Below, one piece after another: positions 1 to 10,893 of a stretch of DNA of 64,000 nucleotides. The position numbers and the translations under genes are program-made. Below the pieces are notes generated by a model. The model did no database searches. It saw nothing but the letters and a program-made list of their open reading frames with translations, and was not told the DNA's origin. Source of the DNA: Pseudomonas kermanshahensis (GTDB taxonomy: Bacteria > Pseudomonadota > Gammaproteobacteria > Pseudomonadales > Pseudomonadaceae); contig NZ_JABWRY020000001.1 in assembly GCF_014269205.2 (NCBI RefSeq), forward strand, positions 4,946,001 to 5,010,000, given 5' to 3'. The number at the start of each line of letters is the position of its first letter. Positions within the stretch are counted from its first letter, which is position 1.

Positions 1-147
1 CTTGGCCTGTCGCTGAGCGGCCGGGTGCCGAAGTTCGTGAAAAACTTCATGGCCGGCCAGCCGGACATCGAAAGCGCCCTCGCCGCCTACGTGACGGCGG
101 TCAAGGACGTAAGCTTCCCTGCCAGCGAACACGGGTTCAGCGCATGA
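1..147 (+). CDS. panB: 3-methyl-2-oxobutanoate hydroxymethyltransferase, C-terminal end
   Basis: Partial gene cut by the window start: 48 codons in frame 1 ending in TGA. PanB makes ketopantoate from 2-oxoisovalerate and 5,10-methylene-THF, the first committed step of pantothenate synthesis. The visible residues ([17 protein letters not shown] at the start) fit the C-terminal helix region of PanB. The identification rests mainly on the next gene: the stop overlaps the panC start in an ATGA arrangement, so the two are translationally coupled in a panBC operon. The catalytic part lies outside the window. Confidence 0.85.
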   Translation, partial: LGLSLSGRVPKFVKNFMAGQPDIESALAAYVTAVKDVSFPASEHGFSA

Positions 148-1007
148 ACACAGTCAAGACTGTCCGTGAACTGCGCGCCGCCGTTGGCCGCGCGCGTGGC
201 GAAGGCAAGCGCATCGCGTTCGTGCCGACCATGGGCAACCTGCACAGCGGCCATGCCGCGCTGGTGACCAAGGCCGCCCAGCGGGCCGACTTTGTCGTTG
301 CCAGTATCTTCGTCAACCCGCTGCAGTTCGGCGCTAACGAAGACCTCGCCACCTACCCACGTACCCTTGCAGCCGACCAGGAGCGCTTGCTCCAGGCCGG
401 CTGCAACCTGCTGTTCGCGCCAACCGTCGAAGAGATGTACCCCGACGGCATGAGCGTGCAAACCCGGGTCAGCGTCCCCCACCTTTCCGAAGGCCTGTGC
501 GGCGCCAGCCGGCCAGGGCATTTCGAGGGTGTGGCGACAGTGGTCAGCAAGCTGTTCAACATGGTCCAGCCAGACTTGGCCGTGTTCGGCGAAAAAGACT
601 TCCAGCAGCTGGCGGTAATCCGCGCCATGGTGCGCGACCTGAACATGCCCATCCAGATCATCGGTGAGCCGACCGTGCGCGCCGACGATGGCCTGGCGCT
701 GTCGTCACGCAATGGTTACCTCACCCCCGAGCAGCGTGTTACCGCACCTGCGCTGTACCGCACCCTGCAGCACATCGGGGCGGCCATTGGCCGTGGCCAG
801 CGTGATTTTGCCGCGCTGGTCGCCGACGGCCAGGCGCAACTGACCGCCGCCGGGTTCCGCCCGGACTACCTGGAAGTGCGCCATGCCGTGAGCCTGCGCC
901 CGGCCATGATCGATGATCGCGACCTGGTGGTGATTGCCGCCGCTTACCTGGGTAACACCCGGTTGATCGACAACCTGTACCTGCACGTGGAAGACAAGAC
1001 CGCGTAA
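144..1007 (+). CDS. panC: Pantothenate synthetase (pantoate-beta-alanine ligase)
   Basis: 287 aa, normal family length. It joins pantoate and beta-alanine with ATP to give pantothenate, the precursor of coenzyme A, in the cytoplasm. Family signatures are visible: [16 protein letters not shown] near residues 26-41 (the HxGH nucleotide-binding element), IFVNPLQFG near 55-63, the FGEKDFQQL motif in the middle, and LSSRNGYL, which contains the family's SSRN motif. The ATG overlaps the panB stop by 4 nt, which fixes the start and implies co-transcription with panB. Confidence 0.97.
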   Translation: MNTVKTVRELRAAVGRARGEGKRIAFVPTMGNLHSGHAALVTKAAQRADFVVASIFVNPLQFGANEDLATYPRTLAADQERLLQAGCNLLFAPTVEEMYPDGMSVQTRVSVPHLSEGLCGASRPGHFEGVATVVSKLFNMVQPDLAVFGEKDFQQLAVIRAMVRDLNMPIQIIGEPTVRADDGLALSSRNGYLTPEQRVTAPALYRTLQHIGAAIGRGQRDFAALVADGQAQLTAAGFRPDYLEVRHAVSLRPAMIDDRDLVVIAAAYLGNTRLIDNLYLHVEDKTA

Positions 1008-1077
1008 ACCTTCGGGGGCTGCCTCGCGGCCCCTTCATAACCGCTCACGCCCCCATTCCCCCCGCGCCGCCAATGCC

Positions 1078-1083
1078 TATAAT
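1078..1083 (+). promoter_or_regulatory. Putative -10 element upstream of pgi
   Basis: A perfect TATAAT lies 67 nt before the pgi start, in the 143-nt gap after panC. The -35 region (around 1056-1061, TTCCCC) matches the sigma-70 consensus poorly, so this would be a promoter driven mainly by its -10. Suggestive only. Confidence 0.4.
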
Positions 1084-1150
1084 GACTGCCTGCAACTGAC
1101 AGCCGTGGCCAATGTCCAAGGCCTCACAACGCACCAAGGAACCCTGAGCA

Positions 1151-2815
1151 ATGGCGTATTACCGTACTCCCCATGATGTGACGGCCCTGCCCGCCTGGCA
1201 GGCGCTTCAGCAACACCGCGACGCCATGCAAGACTTCAGCATGCGTGAAGCCTTCGCCGCCGATGCCAAGCGTTTTGATCAGTTCTCCCTGAGCAGCTGC
1301 GGCCTGTTCCTCGACTACTCGAAAAACCTGATCACCGAGCAAAGCCGTGACCTGCTGGTGAACCTGGCCAACGAAGTCGGCCTGCAGGATGCGATCAAGT
1401 CGATGTTCAGCGGCGAGATCATCAACGCCTCCGAAGGCCGTCCGGTGCTGCACACCGCCCTGCGCCGCCCGGTGGGCGACAAGCTCAGTGTCAACGGCGT
1501 CAACGTGATGCCGGAAGTGCACAAGGTGCTCAACCAGATCACCGAGCTGGTCGGGCGCATCCACGATGGCCTGTGGCGCGGTTACAGCGAAAAGCCGATC
1601 ACCGACGTGGTCAACATCGGCATCGGCGGCTCGTTCCTCGGCCCGGAACTGGTCTCCGAAGCGCTGCTGCCCTACGCACAACGCGGCGTACGCTGCCATT
1701 ACCTGGCGAACATCGACGGCAGTGAGTTCCACGAACTGTCGGCCAACCTGCGCGCCGAAACCACCCTGTTCATTGTGTCGTCGAAATCGTTCAACACCCT
1801 CGAAACACTGAAGAACGCCATGGCCGCGCGCACCTGGTACCTGGCCCAGGGCGGCTCGGAAGCAGAGCTGTATCGCCACTTCATCGCCGTCTCCAGCAAC
1901 AAGGCCGCCGCCGTCGCCTTCGGTATCCGTGAAGAGAACATCTTCCCGATGTGGGACTGGGTGGGTGGGCGCTATTCGCTGTGGTCGGCCATCGGCCTGC
2001 CGATCGCCTTGGCCATCGGCACCGCCAACTTCAAGGAGCTGCTGTCGGGTGCCTACACCATGGACCAGCACTTCCAGACCGCGCCGTTCGACAAGAACAT
2101 GCCGGTGCTGCTGGCCCTGCTGGGCGTCTGGTATGGAAACTTCTGGGGCGCCCGCAGCCACGCGATCCTGCCGTACGACCACTACCTGCGCAACATCACC
2201 AAGCACCTGCAACAGCTGGACATGGAGTCCAACGGCAAGAGCGTGCTGCAGGACGGCTCGCCGGTGCATACCGAAACCGGCCCGGTGATCTGGGGTGGCG
2301 TGGGCTGTAACGGCCAGCACGCCTACCACCAGTTGCTGCACCAGGGTACCCACCTTATTCCTGCTGACTTCATCGTGCCGGTGGTGAGCTTCAACCCGGT
2401 GGCCGACCACCATCAGTGGCTGTACGCCAACTGCCTGTCGCAGAGCCAGGCGCTGATGCTCGGCAAAACCCGCGATGAAGCCGAGACCGAGTTGCGCGCC
2501 AAAGGCCTGAACGAAGCCGACATCGAAAAGCTGGCCCCGCACAAGGTGATCCCGGGCAACCGCCCGAGCAACACCCTGGTGGTAGAGCGCATCAGCCCAC
2601 GCCGCCTGGGCGCACTGGTGGCGATGTATGAGCACAAGGTCTTCGTGCAGAGCGTGATCTGGGGCATCAACGCCTTCGACCAATGGGGCGTGGAGCTGGG
2701 CAAAGAGCTGGGCAAAGGTGTCTACCAGCGCCTTGTCGGCAGCCAGGAAGACAGCGCCGAAGATGGCTCTACCCAGGGCCTGATCAACTACTTCCGCGGC
2801 CGTCACCGCGGTTGA
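1151..2815 (+). CDS. pgi: Glucose-6-phosphate isomerase
   Basis: 554 aa, the usual bacterial PGI length. It interconverts glucose 6-phosphate and fructose 6-phosphate; in pseudomonads, which lack a complete Embden-Meyerhof route, it serves mainly the gluconeogenic and cyclic Entner-Doudoroff direction. Signatures are visible: [15 protein letters not shown] near residue 156, SKSFNTLET in the sugar-phosphate site, [15 protein letters not shown] (PGI signature 1) near residue 270, and GIN(A)[10 protein letters not shown] near the C-terminus (signature 2). It is a single gene, followed by a GC-rich hairpin. Confidence 0.98.
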   Translation: MAYYRTPHDVTALPAWQALQQHRDAMQDFSMREAFAADAKRFDQFSLSSCGLFLDYSKNLITEQSRDLLVNLANEVGLQDAIKSMFSGEIINASEGRPVLHTALRRPVGDKLSVNGVNVMPEVHKVLNQITELVGRIHDGLWRGYSEKPITDVVNIGIGGSFLGPELVSEALLPYAQRGVRCHYLANIDGSEFHELSANLRAETTLFIVSSKSFNTLETLKNAMAARTWYLAQGGSEAELYRHFIAVSSNKAAAVAFGIREENIFPMWDWVGGRYSLWSAIGLPIALAIGTANFKELLSGAYTMDQHFQTAPFDKNMPVLLALLGVWYGNFWGARSHAILPYDHYLRNITKHLQQLDMESNGKSVLQDGSPVHTETGPVIWGGVGCNGQHAYHQLLHQGTHLIPADFIVPVVSFNPVADHHQWLYANCLSQSQALMLGKTRDEAETELRAKGLNEADIEKLAPHKVIPGNRPSNTLVVERISPRRLGALVAMYEHKVFVQSVIWGINAFDQWGVELGKELGKGVYQRLVGSQEDSAEDGSTQGLINYFRGRHRG

Positions 2816-2823
2816 TGACACAG

Positions 2824-2840
2824 GGGCCGCTCAGCGGCCC
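2824..2840 (+). terminator. Hairpin after pgi
   Basis: GGGCCGC and GCGGCCC flank a TCA loop 8 nt after the pgi stop, followed by only a short T-poor tail. A plausible weak terminator for pgi. Confidence 0.45.
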
Positions 2841-2946
2841 TTACCCCACAGAAACCCATCACGCCTTCTCATTCACGGCCTGGCACATACGGTTACATCT
2901 TGCTAAGGTGCGCCACTTCAACAAATCCGAGTATGAGAGGGATCTT

Positions 2947-3309
2947 ATGGACAGGCTGAAGGCCACGATATTTGGCAGCATGAAATCAGGCTATTACTTC
3001 CGTCAACTGGTGTTCGGCGCCATCATCGGCGCGATTTTCATCAGCGGCAAAGTCAACGCCTCGCCCGATCTGCCCGTTGGCGAAATCAGCATGGCGGTGA
3101 TCAGCACGCTGCTGTATCCCTACGCGCGCTTCGTTTACGAAAGCATCGTCGGCTTCATCATGGGCAACAACCTGTTCGTCGTGCCCGCGCTGCTTATGCT
3201 GCTGGTCAAGGTCATCACCATGTTCATGTGCTGGTTCTTGGCCATCTTCATCGCGCCAATCGGGCTCGGTTACATTTATTGGAAGGTCGGTCGCCCGTCC
3301 GCCAACTGA
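2947..3309 (+). CDS. Small integral membrane protein of unknown function
   Basis: 120 aa. The start was set at the ATG preceded by GAGAGGGA about 6 nt upstream; an in-frame ATG further up lies inside pgi. After a short polar N-terminus ([17 protein letters not shown]) there are hydrophobic stretches at about residues 18-34, 46-75 and 75-110, so probably three or four membrane segments, ending in a short basic tail. I recognise no catalytic motif or named family. It stands alone between the pgi hairpin and a strong terminator. Confidence 0.75.
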   Translation: MDRLKATIFGSMKSGYYFRQLVFGAIIGAIFISGKVNASPDLPVGEISMAVISTLLYPYARFVYESIVGFIMGNNLFVVPALLMLLVKVITMFMCWFLAIFIAPIGLGYIYWKVGRPSAN

Positions 3310-3314
3310 CCCCC

Positions 3315-3350
3315 ACAAAGGGCTCACCGTCATGGTGGGCCCTTTGTCTT
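3315..3350 (+). terminator. Intrinsic terminator after the small membrane protein gene
   Basis: A 14-bp stem (3315-3328 with 3334-3347, one G-T wobble) with a 5-nt loop is followed by CTTTCT. It separates the upstream gene from acs. Confidence 0.75.
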
Positions 3351-3440
3351 TCTCATCCAGACGAACCCCGCCTGACTACACTTGTCCATCGAATAGCCGT
3401 TGCAGTCCATCGCCCCCGACAAGCGCAAGGACCACCCGCC

Positions 3441-5375
<1,935 letters not shown>

Positions 5376-5416
5376 CTGGCGGCCCCTTTCATGGCCGCCC
5401 TGAACGACAGGTCGCC

Positions 5417-6286
5417 ATGGAAGCCCTTCGCCGCCGCATCGAAACCCAGGTCATGAGCCTTACCGGGCTGGCCCTCGGCCAGCTCGACCTGGAATCGCCC
5501 AAGGGCGACCCTGGGCTGTTTGGCCCGCAGAGCATCAGCTGGCAAGTGCACGGCGATTTCCCAAGCATGCTGGTCGGCGGTATCAGTGCCCTCATGCTGC
5601 AACTGCTGCACCCGCTGGCGTTGGCCGGCGTGTGGGACCATTCGAACTTTCGCCAAGACCTGCTCGGCCGCTTGCGTCGCACCAGCCAGTTCATCTCCGG
5701 CACCACCTTTGGCTCGACCCGCGACGCCGAGTGGCTGATCGAAAAAGTCCGCACCATCCACCTGCAAGTCACCGGCACCGCCGCCGATGGCCGCCCGTAT
5801 GCCGCCAGTGATCCTGGCTTGCTGACCTGGGTGCATGTGGCCGAAGTCAGCAGCTTCCTCGCGGCCCACCTGCGTTACCGCAACCCGCACCTGCCCCGCG
5901 CCGAGCAGGATGCCTACTACAACGAGATTGCCCTGATCGCCGAACGCCTGGGCGCGCGCGATGTGCCGCGCTCCTGCCAGCAGGTCGAGGACTACCTCAG
6001 GCACATGCGCCCGCAGCTGCAGTGCGATGCCCGTAGCCATGAGGTGGTCGACATCCTGCTTGCCGCCCCGGCGCCCAGCCGCCTGGCACAACCTGTCGGC
6101 AAGCTCATGCTGAACGCCGGCATCGACCTGCTGCCCGACTGGGCCCAAGCCATGCTCGGGCTGCAGCACGGGCCATTGCAGCGGCGCCTGATCCGCCTCG
6201 GCCTGCAACGCACTGCACCGGTTTTGCGCTGGGCCATGCGCGATGGTTCGGCGCACCGAGCGAAACGGCGAATGGGCATCGAATGA
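5417..6286 (+). CDS. DUF2236 (MpaB/rubber-oxygenase-like) protein
   Basis: 289 aa. It starts 41 nt after acsA at MEALRRRIETQV, with only weak ribosome-binding sequence. The sequence fits the DUF2236/oxygenase-MpaB family, whose best-known members are haem b proteins such as latex-clearing oxygenase: an SWQVHGDFPSMLVGG segment near residue 40, HPLALAGVWDHSNF near 65, and RLRRTSQFISGTTFGS, followed by LTWVHVAEVSSFL, whose histidine could be a haem ligand. The substrate is unknown. The close spacing suggests co-transcription with acsA, but no shared pathway is evident. Confidence 0.75.
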   Translation: MEALRRRIETQVMSLTGLALGQLDLESPKGDPGLFGPQSISWQVHGDFPSMLVGGISALMLQLLHPLALAGVWDHSNFRQDLLGRLRRTSQFISGTTFGSTRDAEWLIEKVRTIHLQVTGTAADGRPYAASDPGLLTWVHVAEVSSFLAAHLRYRNPHLPRAEQDAYYNEIALIAERLGARDVPRSCQQVEDYLRHMRPQLQCDARSHEVVDILLAAPAPSRLAQPVGKLMLNAGIDLLPDWAQAMLGLQHGPLQRRLIRLGLQRTAPVLRWAMRDGSAHRAKRRMGIE

Positions 6287-6364
6287 GGCGAATCGGTCGC
6301 CTCAGCGGAACTGATTTAACCTGCCATACTCCAAGCACTCCTGCTTAGACAGACGAAGCGACAC

Positions 6365-9295
6365 ATGTACAAAGGATTGATTCGCGCCCTCGGCGCCATG
6401 GTGGCTCTCGTAGCCCTCTACAGCCTGCTCGGCTTCCTCATTCTCCCCGGTGTCGCACTGCGCATTGCCAATCAGCAATTGGCGCAATATGCCACCGTGC
6501 CTGCTCACCTGCAGCGCATCGAGCTCAACCCCTTCAGCCTCGAACTGACCCTGTGGGGCCTGCAAATTGGCGAACCTGGCAAGGAACAGGTCGGCTTCGA
6601 GCGGCTTTATGCCAACCTTGCGCTCGACAGCGTGTGGAATGGCGCCTTGCACCTGACGGCGGTAGAGCTCGACAAACCGCGCAGCGAAGTGCTGTTCGCC
6701 AAGGGCGGGCAGCTCAACCTGACCCAGTTGTTCAAGCTGCCCCCCAGCGAAGCCAAGCCCGAGCAGCCGCCCAGCGACCCATTCCCGCTGCGCATCGGCA
6801 GCATCAAGCTCAAAGAAGGTTACCTGCACTTCCAGGACGAGCGCCCGAGCGAGCCGATCGAGTTTCTGTACGACAACATGAACCTGGAGCTGAAAAACCT
6901 CAGCACGCTCCCGGACGACAATGCCGACATGACCCTGGTAGCGAAGGGCCCGTACGGCGGGCAGATCGACTGGAGTGGCACAATCAGCCTTTCGCCCATT
7001 GCTTCCGAAGGCACCCTGAAGGTCACCGACGGCAAGATGAAGGCGTTCTGGCCGTATGTGCGTGACGCCGTACCACTGGTGCTGGAAGAAGGCGTCATCA
7101 GCCTCGACACTCATTACACCTTCAACCTGTCCAAAGAGACCGAGCTGCTGCTGGACAACACCTCGGTAAAAGTGGCGCCGTTCGCCATCAAGGCTCCGGA
7201 TGGCCGCCAACTGGTACGCCTGGCCAACCTCGAAGTCAGCGACACCTCTATCGACCTGGCCAAGCAAAAAGTCATCGTCGGCAAGATTCGCAGCGACAAG
7301 CTCGAAACCTGGGCCGCGTTGGAAAAAGACGGCCAGCTCGACTGGCAGAAGCTGTTCGCCAGCCAACCGGCCAAGGCCACGCCGAAAGAAAAGGCCGAGC
7401 CCGCCGCCGCCGAACCTACGCCTGCAGAAAAAGCCGCCCAAGCGCCGAGCAAGCCGTGGCAAGTGCTGCTCAAGGACGTCCAGCTGCGCAACTACAACGT
7501 GCACCTGGCAGACCGTAGCCAGAAAGAACCGGTGGCACTGGATGTCGGCCCGCTCAATGTCGACCTGCAAGGCTTCGACAGCCTCAACCAGTCGCCTTTC
7601 ACGCTCAAACTCGACACCGGCGTGGGCAAACAAGGCAAATTGCAGGCTGCCGGCCAAGTGAATCTGGCGCCTGTCTGGGCCAAGCTGGATGTCAGCACAC
7701 GCGACATCGACCTGCGTGTGGCCCAGGCCTACATCAGCCCGTTCATTCTGCTGGAGCTGCGCAGCGGCATGCTTGCCAGCGACCTCAAGGTCGACCTGAA
7801 AAGCACCGAGCCACTGGCCTTCAACGTCACCGGCAAGGCCCAGGTCAACCAGTTGCATACCCTCGACACGATCAAGAGCCGCGACTTCGTGAAATGGCAG
7901 CAGGTGAACGTCGATGGCCTGTCCTATGTGCACGGTGATGCCCTGTCGATCGACAAGGTGACCTTGCTGCAGCCCTATGCTCGCTTCATCATCAACGAAG
8001 ACCGCACCACCAACGTCAACGACCTGCTAATACCGCAGCCGGCCGATGCGCCGGCAGCCAAGGCCGCGAAACCGGCCAGCAGCGACAAGCCGTTGGGCAT
8101 CCATATTGGCCAGATCGACATCAATGACGGCTCGGCCAACTTCGCCGACCTGTCCCTTACGCCCAACTTCGCCACCGCCGTGCAGCAGCTCAACGGCCAG
8201 ATCGGCACCATCGACAACCGCAAGCCGAACCCGGCCAAGGTGGACATCAAGGGCAAGGTCGACCGCTATGCGCCGGTCACCATCAAAGGCGCGCTCAACC
8301 CGTTCAACCCGCTGGCCAGCCTGGATATCGCCACCAGCTTCAAGCGGGTCGAACTGACCACGCTGACGCCCTACTCCGGCAAGTTCGCGGGCTTCCGTAT
8401 CCGCAAGGGGCGGCTCAACCTCGACCTGCATTACTTGATCACCAACGGCCAGCTCAAGGCCGAGAACAAAGTGGTGGTCGAGCAACTGCAGTTGGGCGAG
8501 AAGGTCGACAGCCCAGATGCCGTGGACCTGCCGATCCGCCTGGCGGTCGCGCTGCTCAAGGACACCGAGGGCAAGATTTCCATCGAGTTGCCGGTGACCG
8601 GTGACCTCAACAACCCGCAGTTCAGCGTCATGCCGATCGTCTGGCAAACCCTGCGCAACCTGGTGCTGCGCGCGGCCCAGGCACCCTTCAAGTTTATCGG
8701 CGGGCTGATTGCTGGCGGGGATTCCGAAGACCTTGGCACTGTCGCGTTCGCCCCGGGCTCGAGTGAGCTCACGGGCGATGCTCAGTCCTCCCTGGACAAA
8801 CTGGCCTCGGCGCTCAAAGAGCGCCCGGAACTGCGTCTGGAAATCGAAGGCACCAGTGCGCAGACCAGCGACGGCCCGCTGATCGCCCAGCAGCGCCTGG
8901 ACCGCGAATACCAGGCCACCTGGTACAAGATCCTGCAACGTCGTGGCGACAAGGTGCCTGCCAATGCTTCGATGCTGGTGGTCGACGACAGCGACAAGCC
9001 GGCGATGCTCGAAGGCATCTACCGCACCCGCCTGAAGCAGCAACCACCGGCCGAATGGGAACAACTTGGCCGCGACGAGCGCACTGCCAAGCTGCGCGAG
9101 GCGGTGATCAAGTCCTGGGCCGAAAGTGCCGCGTTGCTACGCACGCTGGGCCAGGAGCGGGCCAGCAGCATCAAGGACTACCTGGTGGACAAAGGCAAGC
9201 TGGAAGATGACCGGGTGTACTTCATCGACACGACCCTGGGCAAGGCCGAGAGTGATGGCCGGGTAATTACACCGATGCACCTGGATGCCGAATGA
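6365..9295 (+). CDS. DUF748 (AsmA-like) envelope protein
   Basis: 976 aa. One N-terminal membrane anchor (about residues 9-30) precedes a long periplasmic region of repeated beta-rich segments (LNLTQLF..., ELKNLSTL..., VDGLSYVHGDAL..., ADLSLTP) typical of the DUF748/AsmA-like group. The family is related to proteins thought to move or organise lipids between inner and outer membranes. An Ala/Pro/Glu-rich linker lies near residues 340-365. The C-terminal 170 residues begin with VAFAPGSSELTGDAQSSLDKLASAL, resembling the start of an OmpA-like peptidoglycan-binding domain, but the domain looks divergent. Direct function is unknown. Confidence 0.8.
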   Translation: MYKGLIRALGAMVALVALYSLLGFLILPGVALRIANQQLAQYATVPAHLQRIELNPFSLELTLWGLQIGEPGKEQVGFERLYANLALDSVWNGALHLTAVELDKPRSEVLFAKGGQLNLTQLFKLPPSEAKPEQPPSDPFPLRIGSIKLKEGYLHFQDERPSEPIEFLYDNMNLELKNLSTLPDDNADMTLVAKGPYGGQIDWSGTISLSPIASEGTLKVTDGKMKAFWPYVRDAVPLVLEEGVISLDTHYTFNLSKETELLLDNTSVKVAPFAIKAPDGRQLVRLANLEVSDTSIDLAKQKVIVGKIRSDKLETWAALEKDGQLDWQKLFASQPAKATPKEKAEPAAAEPTPAEKAAQAPSKPWQVLLKDVQLRNYNVHLADRSQKEPVALDVGPLNVDLQGFDSLNQSPFTLKLDTGVGKQGKLQAAGQVNLAPVWAKLDVSTRDIDLRVAQAYISPFILLELRSGMLASDLKVDLKSTEPLAFNVTGKAQVNQLHTLDTIKSRDFVKWQQVNVDGLSYVHGDALSIDKVTLLQPYARFIINEDRTTNVNDLLIPQPADAPAAKAAKPASSDKPLGIHIGQIDINDGSANFADLSLTPNFATAVQQLNGQIGTIDNRKPNPAKVDIKGKVDRYAPVTIKGALNPFNPLASLDIATSFKRVELTTLTPYSGKFAGFRIRKGRLNLDLHYLITNGQLKAENKVVVEQLQLGEKVDSPDAVDLPIRLAVALLKDTEGKISIELPVTGDLNNPQFSVMPIVWQTLRNLVLRAAQAPFKFIGGLIAGGDSEDLGTVAFAPGSSELTGDAQSSLDKLASALKERPELRLEIEGTSAQTSDGPLIAQQRLDREYQATWYKILQRRGDKVPANASMLVVDDSDKPAMLEGIYRTRLKQQPPAEWEQLGRDERTAKLREAVIKSWAESAALLRTLGQERASSIKDYLVDKGKLEDDRVYFIDTTLGKAESDGRVITPMHLDAE

Positions 9296-9299
9296 GCCA

Positions 9300-9405
9300 G
9301 TGCTCGCCCCTTCGCGGGTAAACCCGCTCCCACAGGTGCAGCGCTAGATTTGGAGGCTACACAGTTCGGGTGGGAGCGGGTTCACCCGCGACGAGGCCAG
9401 TACAG
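9300..9405. repeat. Pair of inverted REP elements
   Basis: Two copies of the P. putida-type REP sequence in opposite orientation: CCTTCGCGGGTAAACCCGCTC at about 9309-9329 and GGGAGCGGGTTCACCCGCGA at about 9372-9391. They lie between two convergent genes, the usual site for such extragenic palindromes. Confidence 0.8.
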
Positions 9406-9424
9406 TCACCGCAAGGCCATGCAT

Positions 9425-9838
9425 TCAAACCAGCCGCTGCCCCGACACTGCCGGGTGATACAGCGGTTGCACCTTGTTCCCCGCCGGGTCCAGCAAATGG
9501 AAGCTGCGCGCCCCGTCACCGTGGTTGAACGGGCGGTCCAGCAGGGTCACCCCGTGCGCCTTGAAGTACTGATACCAAGCCTCCAGCTCCTCCACACTGT
9601 CGACGATGAAGCCGTAGTGATCGAGCGTCTGCAAGCCATTAGCGGCCCCGGCGCCGCGCCCCAATGACAGGTTGTCGTTACCGCAGGTCAGGTAGACCAG
9701 GTCTTCATTGGCGCGGTTGAGCACCTCCATGCCCAGCACGTCGACGTAAAAGCGCTCGCACTCCTCAAGGTTGGGTACCAATAAGGCAATGTGGCGCAAG
9801 CCGTTAAAGCGACCAGGGCGTTCAGGCAATTCAGACAT
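9425..9838 (-). CDS. Glyoxalase/bleomycin-resistance (VOC) fold protein
   Basis: 137 aa. A single VOC domain: LRHIALLVPNLEECERFYVDVLGMEVL at residues 14-40 is the first beta-alpha-beta-beta-beta module, and LDHYGFIVDSVEELEAWYQYFKAHGV starts the second. Candidate metal ligands are the His in each LxHI/LDHY strand and a Glu/Asp of the partner strands. The family includes glyoxalase I, fosfomycin-resistance enzymes and ring-cleavage dioxygenases; the substrate here is not determined. It is divergent from a small monooxygenase gene, and the shared 60-nt gap holds a perfect palindrome. Confidence 0.85.
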   Translation of the reverse strand: MSELPERPGRFNGLRHIALLVPNLEECERFYVDVLGMEVLNRANEDLVYLTCGNDNLSLGRGAGAANGLQTLDHYGFIVDSVEELEAWYQYFKAHGVTLLDRPFNHGDGARSFHLLDPAGNKVQPLYHPAVSGQRLV

Positions 9839-9854
9839 TGGCGCGACTCCAATT

Positions 9855-9864
9855 TTGTATACAA
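9855..9864. promoter_or_regulatory. Palindromic candidate operator TTGTATACAA
   Basis: A perfect 10-bp palindrome in the divergent gap between the VOC gene and the monooxygenase gene. It fits the general GT(A)-(T)AC core bound by FadR-subfamily GntR regulators. No such regulator gene is adjacent, so the assignment is inference. Confidence 0.4.
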
Positions 9865-9898
9865 TTCACATAAGAATGTAAAACAAAAGGAGTGCCAT

Positions 9899-10201
9899 GT
9901 GTATAGCCTGTTTATCAAGACACGCGTGAAGCCCGGTTGCGCCGAGGCTTTTCTGACGGCCATCAAGGTCAATGCCGCTGCATCAGTGGCCAACGAGCCA
10001 GGGTGCCTGGTGTTCGACGTCTCCCAGGACCGCCTAGACCCCGAGGTCATCTACCTCTACGAGATCTACCAGGACGACGCCGCCTATGAAGCACACACCC
10101 AGACGGCACACTTTCGCGACAGCCGCCCACTGGTTGAGCCGCTGATCGCCGAGCAGGACTGCTTCGAAAGCGATGTAATCGCCCGCAACCCGGGCTTTTG
10201 A
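9899..10201 (+). CDS. Antibiotic biosynthesis monooxygenase (ABM)-domain protein
   Basis: 100 aa. The start is a GTG with a strong AAGGAG 6 nt upstream; an ATG two bases earlier is out of frame. The sequence from VYSLFIKTRVKPGCAEAF through VANEPGCLVFDVSQD, VIYLYEIYQDDAAYEAH and a TAHF motif matches the ABM/LsrG-like ferredoxin fold found in small cofactor-free monooxygenases and isomerases. The reaction is unknown. It is divergent from the VOC gene; paired ABM and VOC genes often occur in catabolism of aromatic or oxo compounds, but that is only context. Confidence 0.85.
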   Translation: MYSLFIKTRVKPGCAEAFLTAIKVNAAASVANEPGCLVFDVSQDRLDPEVIYLYEIYQDDAAYEAHTQTAHFRDSRPLVEPLIAEQDCFESDVIARNPGF

Positions 10202-10212
10202 AGCAGCCAAAG

Positions 10213-10244
10213 AAAAGCCCCGGCAGGTTGCCGGGGCTTTTTGT
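10213..10244. terminator. Bidirectional terminator
   Basis: AAAAGCCCCGGCA, loop, then TGCCGGGGCTTTTT between the ABM gene (+) and the BON gene (-). A- and T-runs on both sides suit termination from both directions. Confidence 0.8.
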
Positions 10245-10280
10245 GTTGGTGGCCAAATCCTTTTGGCCGAGGGACGTCCC

Positions 10281-10631
10281 TTATTCGGACTTCAGGCCAT
10301 CAGCCGAAACGGCCTGAACACCTTTGATCTTCTTGGCGATGGCAACTGCCATCTCTTTCTGCGCGTCAGTCACTGCCACATCAGAGGACAGCGATACGAC
10401 ACCTTTGTTGGTTTCAACCTTGATGTCGCTGCCAGGTACACCTTTCTCGGTCATCAGGTCAGCCTTCACCTTGGTGGTGATCCAAGTATCGGAAGTAGCT
10501 TCCTTGGCTTTGGTCACCTCACCGGCCGCCAGCGTCATAGGGGCCTGGGTGGACTGTTGGGCAAATGCCGCATTAGCCATGGTCAGGGTCAGAGCGGTAG
10601 CAGTAGCGGCAGCAATGGCGAACTTCTTCAT
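10281..10631 (-). CDS. Periplasmic BON-domain protein (OsmY-like)
   Basis: 116 aa from the ATG giving MKKFAIAAATATALTLTMA, a clear Sec signal peptide cleaved near ANAAFAQ. The mature part is one BON domain: SDTWITTKVKADLMTEKGVPGSDIKVETNKGVVSLSS..., with the family's hydrophobic-glycine pattern (GVVSLSSDV). BON domains associate with phospholipid membranes and occur in OsmY, which is induced by osmotic stress. A longer in-frame reading exists upstream but lacks a signal and is not favoured. Confidence 0.88.
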   Translation of the reverse strand: MKKFAIAAATATALTLTMANAAFAQQSTQAPMTLAAGEVTKAKEATSDTWITTKVKADLMTEKGVPGSDIKVETNKGVVSLSSDVAVTDAQKEMAVAIAKKIKGVQAVSADGLKSE

Positions 10632-10849
10632 GTGAGTCACTCCTGTTTTTCGAAAGGTCTGCGCCGTTGTTCCTGGCTGCAGGTATGAAGGTAGTTGCAT
10701 GTGCTGTGCCAGCTTTTCCGCTTCGCTTAAACGCTTACAAATCAATGAGTTAGCATTTTCATCCAGTTGCATGAGTCGTGCATTTTGCAACCTGCGAGGT
10801 AAACCTGCGTGCAAGATGCAACTGTACAAAAGGTTCCCGTCAGGCGAAA

Positions 10850-10876
10850 AAAAAGAGCCCCGAAGGGCTCTTTTTC
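10850..10876 (-). terminator. Intrinsic terminator of pnp
   Basis: Read on the minus strand: GAGCCC-TTCG-GGGCTC followed by eight T. It starts about 18 nt after the pnp stop. Confidence 0.9.
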
Positions 10877-10893
10877 TATTGCGCGTCAGTCGC

